DNA from: Rhodospirillales bacterium
GTDB lineage: Bacteria; Pseudomonadota; Alphaproteobacteria; Acetobacterales; Acetobacteraceae
NCBI GenBank assembly: GCA_025352665.1
Contig: JANXSM010000144.1
Coordinates: 1 to 64,000 of the forward strand
Reading direction: 5' to 3'
Length of the DNA stretch: 64,000 bases
The position numbers and the translations under genes are program-made. Positions 8,781 through 18,818 of the stretch are shown in pieces (the first letter of the stretch is position 1; each line of letters starts with the position of its first letter). The notes beneath the pieces were generated by a model. The model was given only the letters and a program-made list of their open reading frames with translations, did no database searches and was not told the origin of the DNA.

Positions 8781-8802
8781 GGGGGCCACGCATTCTGCCC
8801 CC
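8781..8802 (-). terminator. Hairpin downstream of the molybdopterin subunit gene
   Basis: GGGGGC (8781-8786) and GCCCCC (8797-8802) form a 6-bp G/C stem with a 10-nt loop. It lies 17-38 bases past the stop codon of the minus-strand gene and is followed, on that strand, by CTTT. A modest terminator candidate. The rest of 8645-8818 shows no gene. Confidence 0.45.
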
Positions 8803-8818
8803 CGCCTTGCTTGTTTGC

Positions 8819-11140
8819 TTACGCAGCGCGCGCCAATGAGATGGCTTTCCAGAGGCGTTCAGGTGTGGCTGGCATATCGACGTGGGTAACGCCGACCGGG
8901 ATGAGGGCGTCGACGATGGCGTTGATGACAGCGGGGGGGCTGCCGACGGCACCGGCTTCGCCGGCGCCTTTGACGCCGAGCGGGTTGGAGAGGCAGGGGA
9001 CTTCGACGAACTCAACTTCGATGTTGGGCAAGTCGTCGGCGCGAGGCAGGGCGTAGTCCATGAACGAGCCAGATAGCAGCTGGCCGCTTTCGGCATCGTA
9101 GCTGGTGCGTTCCAGGACGGCCTGGCCGAAGCCCTGGGCCACGCCGCCGTGCACCTGGCCGCGCACAATCATCGGGTTCACGGCCTTGCCCACATCGTCC
9201 ACCACGATGTAGCGCACGACCTCGACCACGCCGGTATCGGGGTCGATTTCCACTTCGGCGATGTGACAGCCGTTGGGGAAGGTGCCGACGATGGTTTCGC
9301 AGAGTTCGGCTGCATCGAGCGTCACCACGTCCTCGCCCTTGTTGGCGCGGGCGCGTTGGCCGGCGGCGAGTGCCACGATATCGATGCCGCGATCGGTGCC
9401 GACGATGGAGAACCGGCCCTGGTCGAACACGATGTCGGCGGGGGCGGCTTCCAGCACATCGGAGGCGGCCTGCTTGCCTTTTTCGATGACCGAGCTGGCG
9501 GTGAGCAGGATGGCCTGGCCTTCGGAATACAGGCTGCGGGCGCCGCCGGTACCGCCGCCGGTGGGGATGCGGTCGGTATCGCCCTGGCGGATGCGCACTT
9601 TGTCGCCGTCGACGCCGAGCTGGTCGACGGTGAGCTGCACGTACGCGGTTTCGTGCCCCTGGCCGGTGGATTGGGTGCCAACGTAGACATCGATGTAGCC
9701 ATCGTCGGCAAAGGCGATTTCGGCGCGTTCGGTCGCCGCACCGCCAGTGGCCTCAAGGTAGTAGGCCATGCCGATGCCGCGCTGCTTGCCGCGTTTGGCG
9801 CTCTCGGCGCGACGGGCCTCGAAGCCGGCCCATTCGCTTTTTGCCAGGGCGGCATCCAGCACGATACGGAAGTCGCCGCTGTCGTAGAGCTTGCCCACCG
9901 GAGTCTTGTGCGGCATCTGGCTGGGCAGGACCATGTTGCGGCGGCGGATTTCCACGCGGTCCATGCCGATCTCGCGGGCGGCGGCATCGATCAGCCGCTC
10001 CACGAGGTAGTTGCTTTCAGGGCGTCCAGCGCCGCGGTAGGCGTCGACCGGAACGGTGTTGGTGAACACGCCGATAACGTTGGCGTAGACCGCCTGGAAG
10101 CCATACACGCTGGCGAGCACGCCGGTGCCGGCGCCGGTGGGAATGAACGGGGCGAACAGCGACAGATAGGCGCCCATGTTGGCGACGTTGCGCGTGCGCA
10201 GGGCCAGGAATTTGCCGTCCTTGTCGAGCGCGATCTCACCCAGGGTGATGTTGTCGCGGCCATGCGTGTCGGACAGAAAGGCCTCGGAGCGTTCGGACGC
10301 CCATTTGACCGGCTTGCCCAGCTTGCGCGCGGCGTAGCTGGTCAGCACGTGCTCGGCGTAGACGAAAATCTTCATGCCGAAGCCGCCGCCGACATCGGGG
10401 GTGATGATGCGGAAGCTCTCCGCGCCGGTTTTGAACACGGAATTGCCCAGCACATTCTTCAGCACCCAGCCGCCTTGCGTGTTGGTGCGCAGCGTGAAGC
10501 GGCCTTCGTCAAAGCTTGCCAGCGCCGCGCGGGCCTCCATCGAGGCGACCACGACGCGGTTGTTCACCACGGTCAGCTGCGTGGTGTGGGCGGCGGATTT
10601 GAAGAGCTCGTCGGTCAGGTCCTTCTGGCCGATCTCCCAGTCAAATACCTTGTTCCCAGCCGCTTGCGGCCAGACCTGGGCGACACCGGCATCGAGTGCC
10701 GTGGCGAGGTCGGTGGTCGACGGCAGCACGTCATATTCGACCAGGATCGCCTCGGCGGCGTCACGCGCGGCTTCGATCGTGTTGGCGACGACGAAGGCCA
10801 CGGGGTCGCCGGCGTGGCGCACAGCGCCGCGGGCGAGCACGGGGTGGCCGGGGTTCTGGATGGCGCTGCCGTCGCGGTTCTTGATCAGCGCCTGGCAGGG
10901 CAGATCGCCGATGCCGTCGGCGTCCAGCTCCCGGTGGGTATAGATGGCGGCGACGCCGGGCAGGGCGGCCGCGGCGGCGGTGTCGATCGACAGGATCGTG
11001 GCCGCCGCATGCGGGCTGCGCAGGACGATGCCGTGCAGCTCGCCGGGGAGCGTCATGTCGTCGGTGTAGGAGCCGTCACCCTTCAGGAGGCGGGGATCTT
11101 CTACGCGGCGGATGGGCTGGGCGAGGCCGAACTTGGTCAT
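8819..11140 (-). CDS. Xanthine dehydrogenase-family molybdopterin-binding subunit, orphan
   Basis: Large molybdenum-cofactor subunit of the xanthine oxidase/CO dehydrogenase family, 773 residues, full length. Landmarks: the N-terminal RRVEDPRLLKGDGSYTDD segment, DVGGGFGMK, AYRGAGRPE, GTQSTGQGHET and GVKGAGEAGAVG, whose Glu matches the catalytic glutamate. The AYRGAGRPE loop lacks the cysteine motif of form I CO dehydrogenase, so CO oxidation is unlikely; the substrate could be an aldehyde, a purine or another heterocycle. The ATG at 11140 has a GGAGAG ribosome site. The FAD and [2Fe-2S] subunits normally encoded beside it are absent on both sides. Confidence 0.9.
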   Translation of the reverse strand: MTKFGLAQPIRRVEDPRLLKGDGSYTDDMTLPGELHGIVLRSPHAAATILSIDTAAAAALPGVAAIYTHRELDADGIGDLPCQALIKNRDGSAIQNPGHPVLARGAVRHAGDPVAFVVANTIEAARDAAEAILVEYDVLPSTTDLATALDAGVAQVWPQAAGNKVFDWEIGQKDLTDELFKSAAHTTQLTVVNNRVVVASMEARAALASFDEGRFTLRTNTQGGWVLKNVLGNSVFKTGAESFRIITPDVGGGFGMKIFVYAEHVLTSYAARKLGKPVKWASERSEAFLSDTHGRDNITLGEIALDKDGKFLALRTRNVANMGAYLSLFAPFIPTGAGTGVLASVYGFQAVYANVIGVFTNTVPVDAYRGAGRPESNYLVERLIDAAAREIGMDRVEIRRRNMVLPSQMPHKTPVGKLYDSGDFRIVLDAALAKSEWAGFEARRAESAKRGKQRGIGMAYYLEATGGAATERAEIAFADDGYIDVYVGTQSTGQGHETAYVQLTVDQLGVDGDKVRIRQGDTDRIPTGGGTGGARSLYSEGQAILLTASSVIEKGKQAASDVLEAAPADIVFDQGRFSIVGTDRGIDIVALAAGQRARANKGEDVVTLDAAELCETIVGTFPNGCHIAEVEIDPDTGVVEVVRYIVVDDVGKAVNPMIVRGQVHGGVAQGFGQAVLERTSYDAESGQLLSGSFMDYALPRADDLPNIEVEFVEVPCLSNPLGVKGAGEAGAVGSPPAVINAIVDALIPVGVTHVDMPATPERLWKAISLARAA

Positions 11141-11212
11141 GGCGTCTCTCTCCGGAGTTAGATGGTTGTCTCTAAGTTACCCTGAATGCCGCGAACGCCA
11201 AGGGGCATGCGT

Positions 11213-14200
11213 TCAATGCGCGGAACGGTCGCCGGAAAGTTTGCGCTTGGCCCATTCACGCGCGGTCTGGAAAGTGACGTAGAGCATGGGGATGAGGAAG
11301 ATGCCGAAGGTTGAGGCGGCGATCATGCCGGCGAACACCGGCAGGCCCACGGCGCGGCGGGACAGCATGGCGGCCCCTTCGGCATAGACCAGCGGCACCA
11401 GGCCCAGGATGAAGGCGATCGACGTCATCATCACGGCGCGAAACCGGGTTTTGGCGCCAAGCGCCGCGGCTTCGGAGATGCCGAGCCCGGCCTCACGCTG
11501 CTCCTTGGCGAATTCGACGATCAGGATGCCGTTCTTGGCGGCGAGTGCGATCAGCACCACGAGGCCGACCTGGGCGTAGAGGTTGAGGGGGCTGGCCGCC
11601 AGGGTGAGGCCGACCAGCGCCCCGAGCACGCCGACTGCGACGGAGAGCAGCACCGGGATGGGGATAACCCAGCTTTCATACAGGGCGACCAGGAACAGGT
11701 AGGCGAACAGCACGGCCAGCGCCAGGATCGAGCCAGTCTGCCCGCCGGCCTTGACCTCCTGGTACGCGGTGCCGGTCCATTCGAAGTCGTAGCCGGCGGG
11801 CAGGCTGCGTTTGGACAGCTCGGTCATCGCAGCCAGCGCGACACCGGAGGAGACACCGGGTTTGGGCGAGCCGTTGATGGTGATGGAGCGGTAGTTGTTG
11901 TAGCGGCTGATGGTTTGCGGGCCGAGCACGATGCGGGCATCGGCGATCGAGCGCAGCGGCACCATGGTGCCCTGCTTGTTGCGGACGAAGATGCGCCAGA
12001 TGTCGGCGATTTCGGTACGGTCGGCCGCCTCGCCTTGAATGTTCACCTGCCAGGTGCGGCCGAACAGGTTGAAATCATTGACGTAGATGCCGCCGAGCGT
12101 CGCCTGCAGCGCCTGAAACACGTCGGTGATCGACAGCCCCACGGCCTGGGCCTTGTCGCGGTCGATGTCGAGGAACAGCGAGGGCGTGCTGGCGGAGAAG
12201 GTGGAATACACCCGCGTCAGCCGTGGGTCGGCGTTGGCCGAGCCGACCAGGCCCCCCAACACGCCGGCCATCTCGGTGGTGTCGCGGCCTTCGAGGTTCT
12301 GTAGCTGGTATTCGAAGCCGGAGCCGTTGCCGATGCCGATGATGGGCGGCAAATTGGCGGGGAACACCGCGGCCTCGCGGATCTGGCTGACGGCTGCGAA
12401 CACGCGCCCGATAACCGCCTGCACGCCGTCGCCTGGGCCAGTGCGTTCGGCGAACGGCTTGAGGCGGGCGACCATGAACAGGGCGTTGCTCTGGGCGCCC
12501 CCGTCGAGCAGCGAGAAGCCAACGATGGACAACGTGTTGCTGATCTGCGGGATGCCCGCCAGCACCTTCTCGATCTTTTTGGCGACCTCGCGCGAGCGGC
12601 TGACCGACGCGCCGTCCGGCAACTGGCCGAAGATGAAGAAGGCGCCCTGGTCTTCCTCCGGCAGAAACCCCTGCGGCGTGCGCTGCGCCAGGCCGAAGGC
12701 GCCGGCGCCGATCACGGCGACCAGCACGAGGGAGAGCACCGACAGGCGCAACAGCCGGGTGACGATGCTGGCGTAGCCGTTGCGCACCCAGTCGATGCCG
12801 TTGGAGACGCGGCCCATGATGCCGTGGCGCGCCCCGGTATGGCGCAGCAGCACGCCGCACAGTGCCGGCGACAGGGTCAATGCGTTGATGGCCGAGATCA
12901 CCATGGCGACGCTGATGGTGACGGCGAACTGGCGGAACAGCGTGCCGGAGATGCCGGGGATGAAGCCGATCGGCACGAACACCGACAGCAGCACCAGGGT
13001 GATGGCGACGATCGGGCCGGTGATCTGCGCCATCGCCTTCTTGGTGGCGGCCTTGGGGGACAGGCCGGGCTCCTCGTCCAGCACGCGTTCGACGTTCTCG
13101 ACCACCACGATCGCGTCGTCCACCACGATGCCGATGGCCAGCACCATGGCGAGCAGCGAGACCGTGTTGGCGGAATAGCCGAGCAGCAGCAGCACCGCGA
13201 AGGTGCCGATCAGGGAGACGGGCACGGCGACCAGCGGAATGAAGGTGGCGCGCACGTTGCCCAGGAACAGGAACACCACGATGACAACCAGCACGAAGGC
13301 CTCGAGCAGGGTTTTGAGGACCTCGCTGATCGTGTCGGTGACGAAGGTGGTGCTGTCGTAGAACACCATCTTTTTCAGGCCCTCGGGGAAGCGCGTCTCG
13401 AGCTGGTCGAGCGTGGCATTCACGCGGCTGGCCGTGGTGACGGCGTTGGCGCCGGGGGCGAGATAGATCGCGATGGTGACGGAGGGGTTGCCGTTCAGCC
13501 GGCTCTCGCTGTCCTGGGTGGCAGCCCCCAGCTCCACCCGTGCCACGTCGCGCACCCGCAGCACCGAGCCATCCGGGTTGGCGCGCACCACGATGTTGGC
13601 GAATTCCTCGGGCGTGGACAGCCGGCCCTTGGTCTGCAGGTTGATCTGGAACGAGGTGTCCTCGTCGATCGGGCGTGAACCCAGGCGTCCCACCGGGGCC
13701 TGGATGTTCTGGCTCTGGATGGCGTTGAGGATGTCTGAAGGGGCCAGGTTGAGGCTGATCAGGCGGTCGGTGCGAAACCAGATGCGCATCGAGTAGTCGA
13801 GGGCGCCGAACAGGGCTGCCTGGCCCACGCCGGGCACCCGGCTCAGCGTGTCCAGCACGTTGATGGTGACGTAGTTGGACAGGAACAGCGGGGTCTGCTT
13901 GCCGCCCTCCGAGTAGAACTGCAGGAACTCCAGGATGGCGGAGCTGCGCTTCTGGACGGTGACGCCGTTCTTCTGCACCTCCGCCGGCAGTCTGGAGAGG
14001 GCGGACTGCACGCGGTTGTTGACGTTGACGGTGTTGATGTCGGGGTTGGTGCCCTGCTCGAAACTCACCGACAGCGAGTAGCTGCCGTCATTGGCGGAGT
14101 TCGACTTCATATAGATCATCTTGTCGACGCCGTTGACCTGCGCCTCCAAGGGCTGGGCGACGGTGGTCTCGACGACGGCGGCCGACGCACCCGGGTAGCG

Positions 14201-14344
14201 CGCCGTCACCTGCACGGTGGGTGGCACGATGTCGGGGAACTGGCTGACCGGGATCTGGGTGAGGGCGATCAGGCCTGCGAGCGTGGTGACGATCGCGATG
14301 ACCACGGCCATGCGCGGCCGGTCGACGAAAACATCGGAGAACAT
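11213..14344 (-). CDS. RND multidrug efflux transporter, HAE1 (AcrB/MexB-like)
   Basis: Proton-driven inner-membrane pump of 1043 residues, the usual length for the family. It begins with [13 protein letters not shown] (transmembrane helix 1) and has [18 protein letters not shown] in the porter domain. [16 protein letters not shown] in helix 4 carries the paired aspartates of the proton relay near residue 408. The start was placed at the ATG at 14344 because the frame above it overlaps the adaptor gene and is arginine/proline shadow sequence. The adaptor stop is five bases upstream, so the two form an operon. No outer-membrane channel gene follows, so a TolC-like partner must be encoded elsewhere. 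Confidence 0.95.
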   Translation of the reverse strand: MFSDVFVDRPRMAVVIAIVTTLAGLIALTQIPVSQFPDIVPPTVQVTARYPGASAAVVETTVAQPLEAQVNGVDKMIYMKSNSANDGSYSLSVSFEQGTNPDINTVNVNNRVQSALSRLPAEVQKNGVTVQKRSSAILEFLQFYSEGGKQTPLFLSNYVTINVLDTLSRVPGVGQAALFGALDYSMRIWFRTDRLISLNLAPSDILNAIQSQNIQAPVGRLGSRPIDEDTSFQINLQTKGRLSTPEEFANIVVRANPDGSVLRVRDVARVELGAATQDSESRLNGNPSVTIAIYLAPGANAVTTASRVNATLDQLETRFPEGLKKMVFYDSTTFVTDTISEVLKTLLEAFVLVVIVVFLFLGNVRATFIPLVAVPVSLIGTFAVLLLLGYSANTVSLLAMVLAIGIVVDDAIVVVENVERVLDEEPGLSPKAATKKAMAQITGPIVAITLVLLSVFVPIGFIPGISGTLFRQFAVTISVAMVISAINALTLSPALCGVLLRHTGARHGIMGRVSNGIDWVRNGYASIVTRLLRLSVLSLVLVAVIGAGAFGLAQRTPQGFLPEEDQGAFFIFGQLPDGASVSRSREVAKKIEKVLAGIPQISNTLSIVGFSLLDGGAQSNALFMVARLKPFAERTGPGDGVQAVIGRVFAAVSQIREAAVFPANLPPIIGIGNGSGFEYQLQNLEGRDTTEMAGVLGGLVGSANADPRLTRVYSTFSASTPSLFLDIDRDKAQAVGLSITDVFQALQATLGGIYVNDFNLFGRTWQVNIQGEAADRTEIADIWRIFVRNKQGTMVPLRSIADARIVLGPQTISRYNNYRSITINGSPKPGVSSGVALAAMTELSKRSLPAGYDFEWTGTAYQEVKAGGQTGSILALAVLFAYLFLVALYESWVIPIPVLLSVAVGVLGALVGLTLAASPLNLYAQVGLVVLIALAAKNGILIVEFAKEQREAGLGISEAAALGAKTRFRAVMMTSIAFILGLVPLVYAEGAAMLSRRAVGLPVFAGMIAASTFGIFLIPMLYVTFQTAREWAKRKLSGDRSAH

Positions 14345-14348
14345 GCGC

Positions 14349-15536
14349 TCAGCCTTTAGCTGGCGGAGCGGGGGCCGGGGGGGCGGTGGCCGGCACAGCC
14401 GGTGCGGGGGCGATCGGGGCCGGATTGACGACAGCGCCCGGGCGCACCCGCTGCAGCCCTTCTGCGATGACGGTGTCGCCTTCGGAGATCCCCGAGGTGA
14501 TGACCGCGGTGGCCGGCGTCGACTGGCCGAGCTGGATGCGGCGGATCTGCGCCTTTTTGTCGCCGTCCACGACATAGACGAAATTGCCGGCCTGGTCGGA
14601 CAGCACGGCCGCCCGCGGCACCGTGAGCGCCTGCACCGGCTGGCTGCCTTCGACGGTGACGGTAACGAAGGAGCCGTCGATCAGGTCGCGGTTGCCTGCC
14701 TCGCCCAGCTTCGCTCCGGGGCGCAGCGGGTTGGGCATGACGGCGCGCAGGTTGACGGTATCGGTCGAGGCGGAGACCGACGGGTCGACGTAATCGAGCT
14801 TGCCGGTCTGGGCGTAGCGCGTGCCGTCTGGCAGCAGGATACGCACCACCACGCCGCCGAAGCCGCCCTTGTCGCTGTAGCGATTGCGCAGATCCAGCGC
14901 CGCGCGCAGCGATATCGGGAACACCACATACATCGGGTCCTGGCTGACCACGGTGGTGAGTGCTCCGCTGGCCGGGCCCACCACGTTGCCGACCGAAACG
15001 GTGGAGCGGGCGATCTTGCCGGCCATGGGGGCGCGGATCTCGGTGTAGTCGAGATTGATCTGCGAGGCCTTCAGCTGCGCCTGGGCGGCTAGCAGCAGGG
15101 CTGCCTGGCTGGCTTGGCTGGCCTCTCGGTCATCGACGGTGGAGCGCTGGCCGGCGGGCGTGTTGAGCAGCGATTGCGCCCGGTTGAGCGTGATCTGGGC
15201 GTTGCGCAGCAGTGCCTGGTTCTGCGCGACAGCCGCCTGCTTGGCCTGCACGTCAGCCTCGAACGGGGCGCGTTCGAGGCGATACAGCAGGTCGCTCTTG
15301 GCGACTTCGGCGCCCTCGGTGAACAGTCGCTCGGCGATGAAGGCGGTCACGCGGGCGAGAATATCGACCTTGTCGACCGCCTGCACCCGGCCGACGAAGT
15401 TGCTGGTTTCGGTGACAGGACGTTTGGCCGCGACCACCACGCCAACCGAAGCCGGGCCGCCGGGACCGACCTGGGCGCGGGCCGGTGTGGCTGAGACCGC
15501 CATCGCGAGGCTGAGGAGGACAGCGAAACGACGCAT
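14349..15536 (-). CDS. RND efflux periplasmic adaptor (membrane fusion protein)
   Basis: AcrA/MexA-like adaptor, 395 residues, linking the RND pump to an outer-membrane channel. A signal peptide ends near PARAQVG. The lipoyl halves are visible as [19 protein letters not shown] and [21 protein letters not shown], with an alpha-helical hairpin rich in Q, A and L between them. The C-terminus is a Pro/Ala-rich tail. There is no lipobox, so it is probably soluble or peripherally bound. The ATG at 15536 has a GAGGAT ribosome site; the much longer open frame upstream is antisense to the lyase gene. First gene of the efflux operon. Confidence 0.93.
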   Translation of the reverse strand: MRRFAVLLSLAMAVSATPARAQVGPGGPASVGVVVAAKRPVTETSNFVGRVQAVDKVDILARVTAFIAERLFTEGAEVAKSDLLYRLERAPFEADVQAKQAAVAQNQALLRNAQITLNRAQSLLNTPAGQRSTVDDREASQASQAALLLAAQAQLKASQINLDYTEIRAPMAGKIARSTVSVGNVVGPASGALTTVVSQDPMYVVFPISLRAALDLRNRYSDKGGFGGVVVRILLPDGTRYAQTGKLDYVDPSVSASTDTVNLRAVMPNPLRPGAKLGEAGNRDLIDGSFVTVTVEGSQPVQALTVPRAAVLSDQAGNFVYVVDGDKKAQIRRIQLGQSTPATAVITSGISEGDTVIAEGLQRVRPGAVVNPAPIAPAPAVPATAPPAPAPPAKG

Positions 15537-15677
15537 GGGTGATCCTCGGAACAATTCGTGCTGCGATGCAACCGCGAGCGTAACATGGCACAGTGGACGC
15601 CGCCGTGCGCGGGTTTTGCTGGTCGTGCGGGGTTTGTGCGATCTTGTCATCCTGGACGAAATACCGGGGAGGCAACG

Positions 15678-16598
15678 ATGGGCGAGAAGGTCACGGTCTG
15701 CGAGGTGGGTCCGCGGGATGGGTTGCAGATGGCGCACGGCATCATGCCGACGCCGGTGAAGACCCGCTGGATCGCCGCGATCGCCGCCGCCGGGGTGCCG
15801 GAGATCGAGGTCGGCAGTTTCGTCTCGCCCCGGCTGATCCCGCAGATGGCCGATACCGCCGAGATCGTGCGAAGCGCCGTGCTGCGGCCGGGGGTGCTGA
15901 TCGTGGCGCTCGCCCCTAATCTGCGGGGAGCCCAGGACGCCTATGCGGCGGGGGCGCATCGCATCAGCGTGCCGGTGTCGGCAAGCTTCGGGCACAGCCG
16001 AGCCAATCTCAACCGCTTGCCGGGCGAGCAGGTGGCGGAGGTCGCGCGCATCGTCGCCTGGGTGCGGGCGCAGCCGCGCCGCATGGAGGTGGAGGGGGTT
16101 GTCTCCACCGCGTTCGGCTGTTCGATCGATGGCGTAGTGCCGGAAGCGGCGGTGCTGGGTGTGGCGAGCGGGCTGGCCGAGGCGGGGGTGGACATGGTGG
16201 GGCTGGCCGATACCGTCGGCTACGGCCATCCCGCCCAGATCCGCCGCCTGGTGCGCGCGGTCCGGGCCGAGATCGGCGACCGGCTGGACGGGCTGCATCT
16301 GCATGACACGATGGGGCTGGGCATCGCCAATGCGCTGGCAGGCCTCGACGAAGGCGTCCGCAACTTCGATGCCGCCCTGGCCGGTCTTGGCGGCTGCCCG
16401 TTCGCACCGGGTGCGTCTGGCAACATCGTCACCGAGGACCTGGTCTTCATGCTGGAGAGCATGGGGTTCGACACCGGGATCGACCTCGACCGGCTGATCG
16501 CGGCCCGCACCATCTTGCACGAGGGACTGCCGGCCGAGACGCTGCACGGCCACGTGCCGCAGGCGGGCGTGCCGAAAACCTTCCGCGCGGCCGCCTGA
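15678..16598 (+). CDS. HMG-CoA lyase-like enzyme
   Basis: DRE-TIM metallolyase, 306 residues, of the hydroxymethylglutaryl-CoA lyase family, which cleaves 3-hydroxy-acyl-CoA substrates (HMG-CoA to acetoacetate and acetyl-CoA). Landmarks: EVGPRDGLQ with the catalytic Arg-Asp, IEVGSFVSPRLIPQMADT, the metal-binding HLHDTMGLGIAN, and the GGCPFAPGASGN loop with the catalytic Cys. Start at the ATG at 15678 with GGGGAGG upstream. The class III CoA-transferase gene begins two bases after its stop, so the pair probably activates and then cleaves a hydroxy-dicarboxylic acid. Activity on HMG itself versus a relative such as citramalyl-CoA cannot be decided here. Confidence 0.87.
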   Translation: MGEKVTVCEVGPRDGLQMAHGIMPTPVKTRWIAAIAAAGVPEIEVGSFVSPRLIPQMADTAEIVRSAVLRPGVLIVALAPNLRGAQDAYAAGAHRISVPVSASFGHSRANLNRLPGEQVAEVARIVAWVRAQPRRMEVEGVVSTAFGCSIDGVVPEAAVLGVASGLAEAGVDMVGLADTVGYGHPAQIRRLVRAVRAEIGDRLDGLHLHDTMGLGIANALAGLDEGVRNFDAALAGLGGCPFAPGASGNIVTEDLVFMLESMGFDTGIDLDRLIAARTILHEGLPAETLHGHVPQAGVPKTFRAAA

Positions 16599-16600
16599 AC

Positions 16601-17776
16601 ATGGCGCCGCTGTTGCTGAAAGATGTGAAGGTCGTTGAGTTCGTGCACATGGTCATGGGCCCCACGGCGGGGCTGGTGCTGGCCGATCTCGGCGCCGACG
16701 TGGTGAAGGTGGAACCGGCGCCAGAGGGCGACAACACGCGCCGGCTGGGCGGCTCCGGCAGCGGGTTCTTCGCCATGATGAACCGCAACAAGCGCAGCAT
16801 CGCCGTCGACCTCAAGTCCGAAGGCGGCATGGCGCTGGTGCACAAGCTGCTGCTGGAGGCGGACGTGCTGGTGGAGAATTTCCGCCCTGGCGCCATGGAA
16901 AAACTCGGGCTCGGTCCGGCCGCTGTGGCGCAGCTCAACCCGCGACTGGTGTATTGTTCCTGCAAGGGGTTCCTGCCCGGACCCTACGAGCACCGCGTGG
17001 CGCTGGACGAGGTGGTGCAGATGATGGGCGGGCTCGCCTATATGACCGGCCTGGTCGGCCGCCCGATGCGGGCGGGCAGCTCGGTCAACGACATCATGGG
17101 CGGCATGTTCGCAGCGATCGGCATTCTGGCAGCGCTCTATGAGCGGCAGGCCACCGGGCGGGGGCGGCATATCCAGTCCGGGTTGTTCGAGAACAACGTG
17201 CTGCTGATGGCCCAGCACATGGCGCAGTTCGCGGTCACCGGCCAGGAGGCCCCCCCGATGAGCGAGCGCATGGTGGCCTGGCCGGTGTACGACATCTTCG
17301 ACGTGGCCGATGGCCAGCTGTTCGTGGGGGTGGTGACCGATACGCAGTGGCGGGTGTTCTGCGAGGCCTTCGCGCTCGGGATGCTGCGCGACGATCCGAC
17401 CCTTGCGACCCAGGAGCAACGCCGCGCCGCCCGGCCGCGCGTGCTGCCCGTAGTGGCCCAGGCCCTGGCGCCGCTCACCCGCGGCGCGCTGATGAAGCGG
17501 TTGGAGGCGTTGGGCCTTCCCTTCGCCCCCATTGCACGACCCGTTGAGCTGTTCGACGATCCCCACCTCAACGGCTCCGCCGGGCTGTTGGCGGTCACGC
17601 TGCCAGACGGGTCGGTTGCCAAGCTGCCGAACCTTCCGCTGTCAATCGACGGACAGCGCCCGGAGCTTCGTCGTGACTTACCAGCCCCAGGGCAGCACGG
17701 CGCCGAGATCGCCCGCGAGCTCGGCTACAGCCAAGCCGATATCGCAGCGCTCAAGGCAGCCGGCGCCCTGGTGTAA
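16601..17776 (+). CDS. Class III (CaiB/BaiF) CoA-transferase
   Basis: CoA-transferase of 391 residues. Family features: VVEFVHMVMGPTAGLVLADLGADVVKVE at the N-terminus (read as overlapping short blocks), NRNKRSIAVDLK, and SVNDIMGGMFA, whose Asp aligns with the acyl-anhydride-forming aspartate of formyl-CoA transferase. Co-transcribed with the lyase (2-nt gap). Human SUGCT, a member of this family, transfers CoA from succinyl-CoA to glutarate or 3-hydroxy-3-methylglutarate, which fits an activation step before the lyase. That pairing is an inference from gene order. Confidence 0.88.
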   Translation: MAPLLLKDVKVVEFVHMVMGPTAGLVLADLGADVVKVEPAPEGDNTRRLGGSGSGFFAMMNRNKRSIAVDLKSEGGMALVHKLLLEADVLVENFRPGAMEKLGLGPAAVAQLNPRLVYCSCKGFLPGPYEHRVALDEVVQMMGGLAYMTGLVGRPMRAGSSVNDIMGGMFAAIGILAALYERQATGRGRHIQSGLFENNVLLMAQHMAQFAVTGQEAPPMSERMVAWPVYDIFDVADGQLFVGVVTDTQWRVFCEAFALGMLRDDPTLATQEQRRAARPRVLPVVAQALAPLTRGALMKRLEALGLPFAPIARPVELFDDPHLNGSAGLLAVTLPDGSVAKLPNLPLSIDGQRPELRRDLPAPGQHGAEIARELGYSQADIAALKAAGALV

Positions 17777-17779
17777 GGT

Positions 17780-18349
17780 TCAGTTCGGCAGCAGCACTTT
17801 GTCCACCACCTGGATCACGCCGTTCGACTGCATCAGGTCCGGGTAGATGATCTGACCGACTTCGCCGGTGCCGTCCGTGATCGTGAAGCCGAGCGGGCCG
17901 GCCTTGCCCACGGTCAGCGTGCTGCCGGCCAGCGTGGTCAGCGTGGCGTGGCCACCGCCGGCGTCGATCATTTTTGTCAGCGCCGCCGTGGTGACAGTGC
18001 CGCCAATGACATGGTTCTCCAGGATCTTGACCAGCTGCGGCTTGTTCTGTGGCATCAACAGGCTGTCGAGTGTGCCCGGCGGCAGCAGCCTGAAGGCCTC
18101 GTCGGTCGGTGCGAACACGGTGAACGGGCCCGGGCCCTTCAGCGTGTCCACCAATCCGGCGGCCTTGATGGCGGCCACCAGGATGGTGTGATCGTTGGAC
18201 CGCGATGCGTTGTCGATGATGTCGGCGGTGGGATACATCGCGCCGCCGCCAACCATCGGCGGGCCCATGATAACCTGCTGCGCCGTGGCGGGCAGCGCTG
18301 CGACGGCAAGGCCTGCCGCGAGGAGGGCGGCGCGGGGGTTGATGCGCAT
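17780..18349 (-). CDS. Fasciclin-domain secreted protein
   Basis: Exported protein of 189 residues with a signal peptide (ALLAAGLAVAALPATAQQ). One fasciclin (FAS1) domain follows: NDHTILVAAIKAAGLVDTL, the diagnostic GPGPFTVFAPTDEAF, a VIGGTVTT strand, and the closing segment SNGVIQVVDKVLLP. FAS1 domains usually mediate adhesion or extracellular matrix contacts; the partner here is unknown. The gene converges on the CoA-transferase with a gap of only three bases. Confidence 0.9.
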   Translation of the reverse strand: MRINPRAALLAAGLAVAALPATAQQVIMGPPMVGGGAMYPTADIIDNASRSNDHTILVAAIKAAGLVDTLKGPGPFTVFAPTDEAFRLLPPGTLDSLLMPQNKPQLVKILENHVIGGTVTTAALTKMIDAGGGHATLTTLAGSTLTVGKAGPLGFTITDGTGEVGQIIYPDLMQSNGVIQVVDKVLLPN

Positions 18350-18493
18350 GATGGAAATCCTCTGTTGGTTCGCCGTGCTGGTTGCCTTCTGGACATCGTT
18401 GCACGGTCAACGAAACAATGAGCCAGCGCCGGCAAGGTTCCGGCAAGCGCGGTTGTGGTGTATCGGGCGCTGCGAAACGCGTGGGTGGAGGCG

Positions 18494-18739
18494 ATGCCGT
18501 TGCTGAGAAAGCTGTTGACGATCGCGCTGCTGACATTGGCTCTTGCCGGCTGTGCCAACAATTGGCGCAAGCCTGGCGCGGGGCTGGACCAGTTCAATCG
18601 CGACCTCGCCCAATGCGATATCATGGCGGCTCCCGACGCGAACATTCCCCCGCCGGTGCGCTTCGACGTGGGCTTGCGCCAGCAGTTGACGGATGCCGAG
18701 AAATACTGCCTGCGCGGCCTGGGCTGGATGCAAAAGTAG
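18494..18739 (+). CDS. Small outer-membrane-type lipoprotein, unknown function
   Basis: 81 residues with a clear lipoprotein signal: KK/RK-type start, LLTIALLTLALAGC lipobox with Cys at about position 20. The mature part is short and polar with two further cysteines (LAQCDIM and KYCLRGLGW) that could form a disulfide. I start it at the ATG at 18494, just after a GGAGG; the longer frame begins 13 codons earlier. I do not recognise a named family. Confidence 0.7.
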   Translation: MPLLRKLLTIALLTLALAGCANNWRKPGAGLDQFNRDLAQCDIMAAPDANIPPPVRFDVGLRQQLTDAEKYCLRGLGWMQK

Positions 18740-18818
18740 CCCGCTTGCCGGAAATGCTACTCCGGTGCAGCCTGTGGCAAGGCCGGGAACAGATCGGCGC
18801 TGCAGGGAATGACGGATC

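Noticed and set aside
9149-11161. Very long plus-strand open frame (about 670 codons) opposite the molybdopterin subunit gene
   Set aside because: Composition dominated by Gly, His, Asp and Val with no recognisable domain; a typical GC-rich antisense shadow. The minus-strand frame carries all family motifs.
15537-16553. Upstream extension of the efflux adaptor frame
   Set aside because: Antisense to the HMG-CoA-lyase-like gene and not protein-like; the signal peptide begins at 15536.
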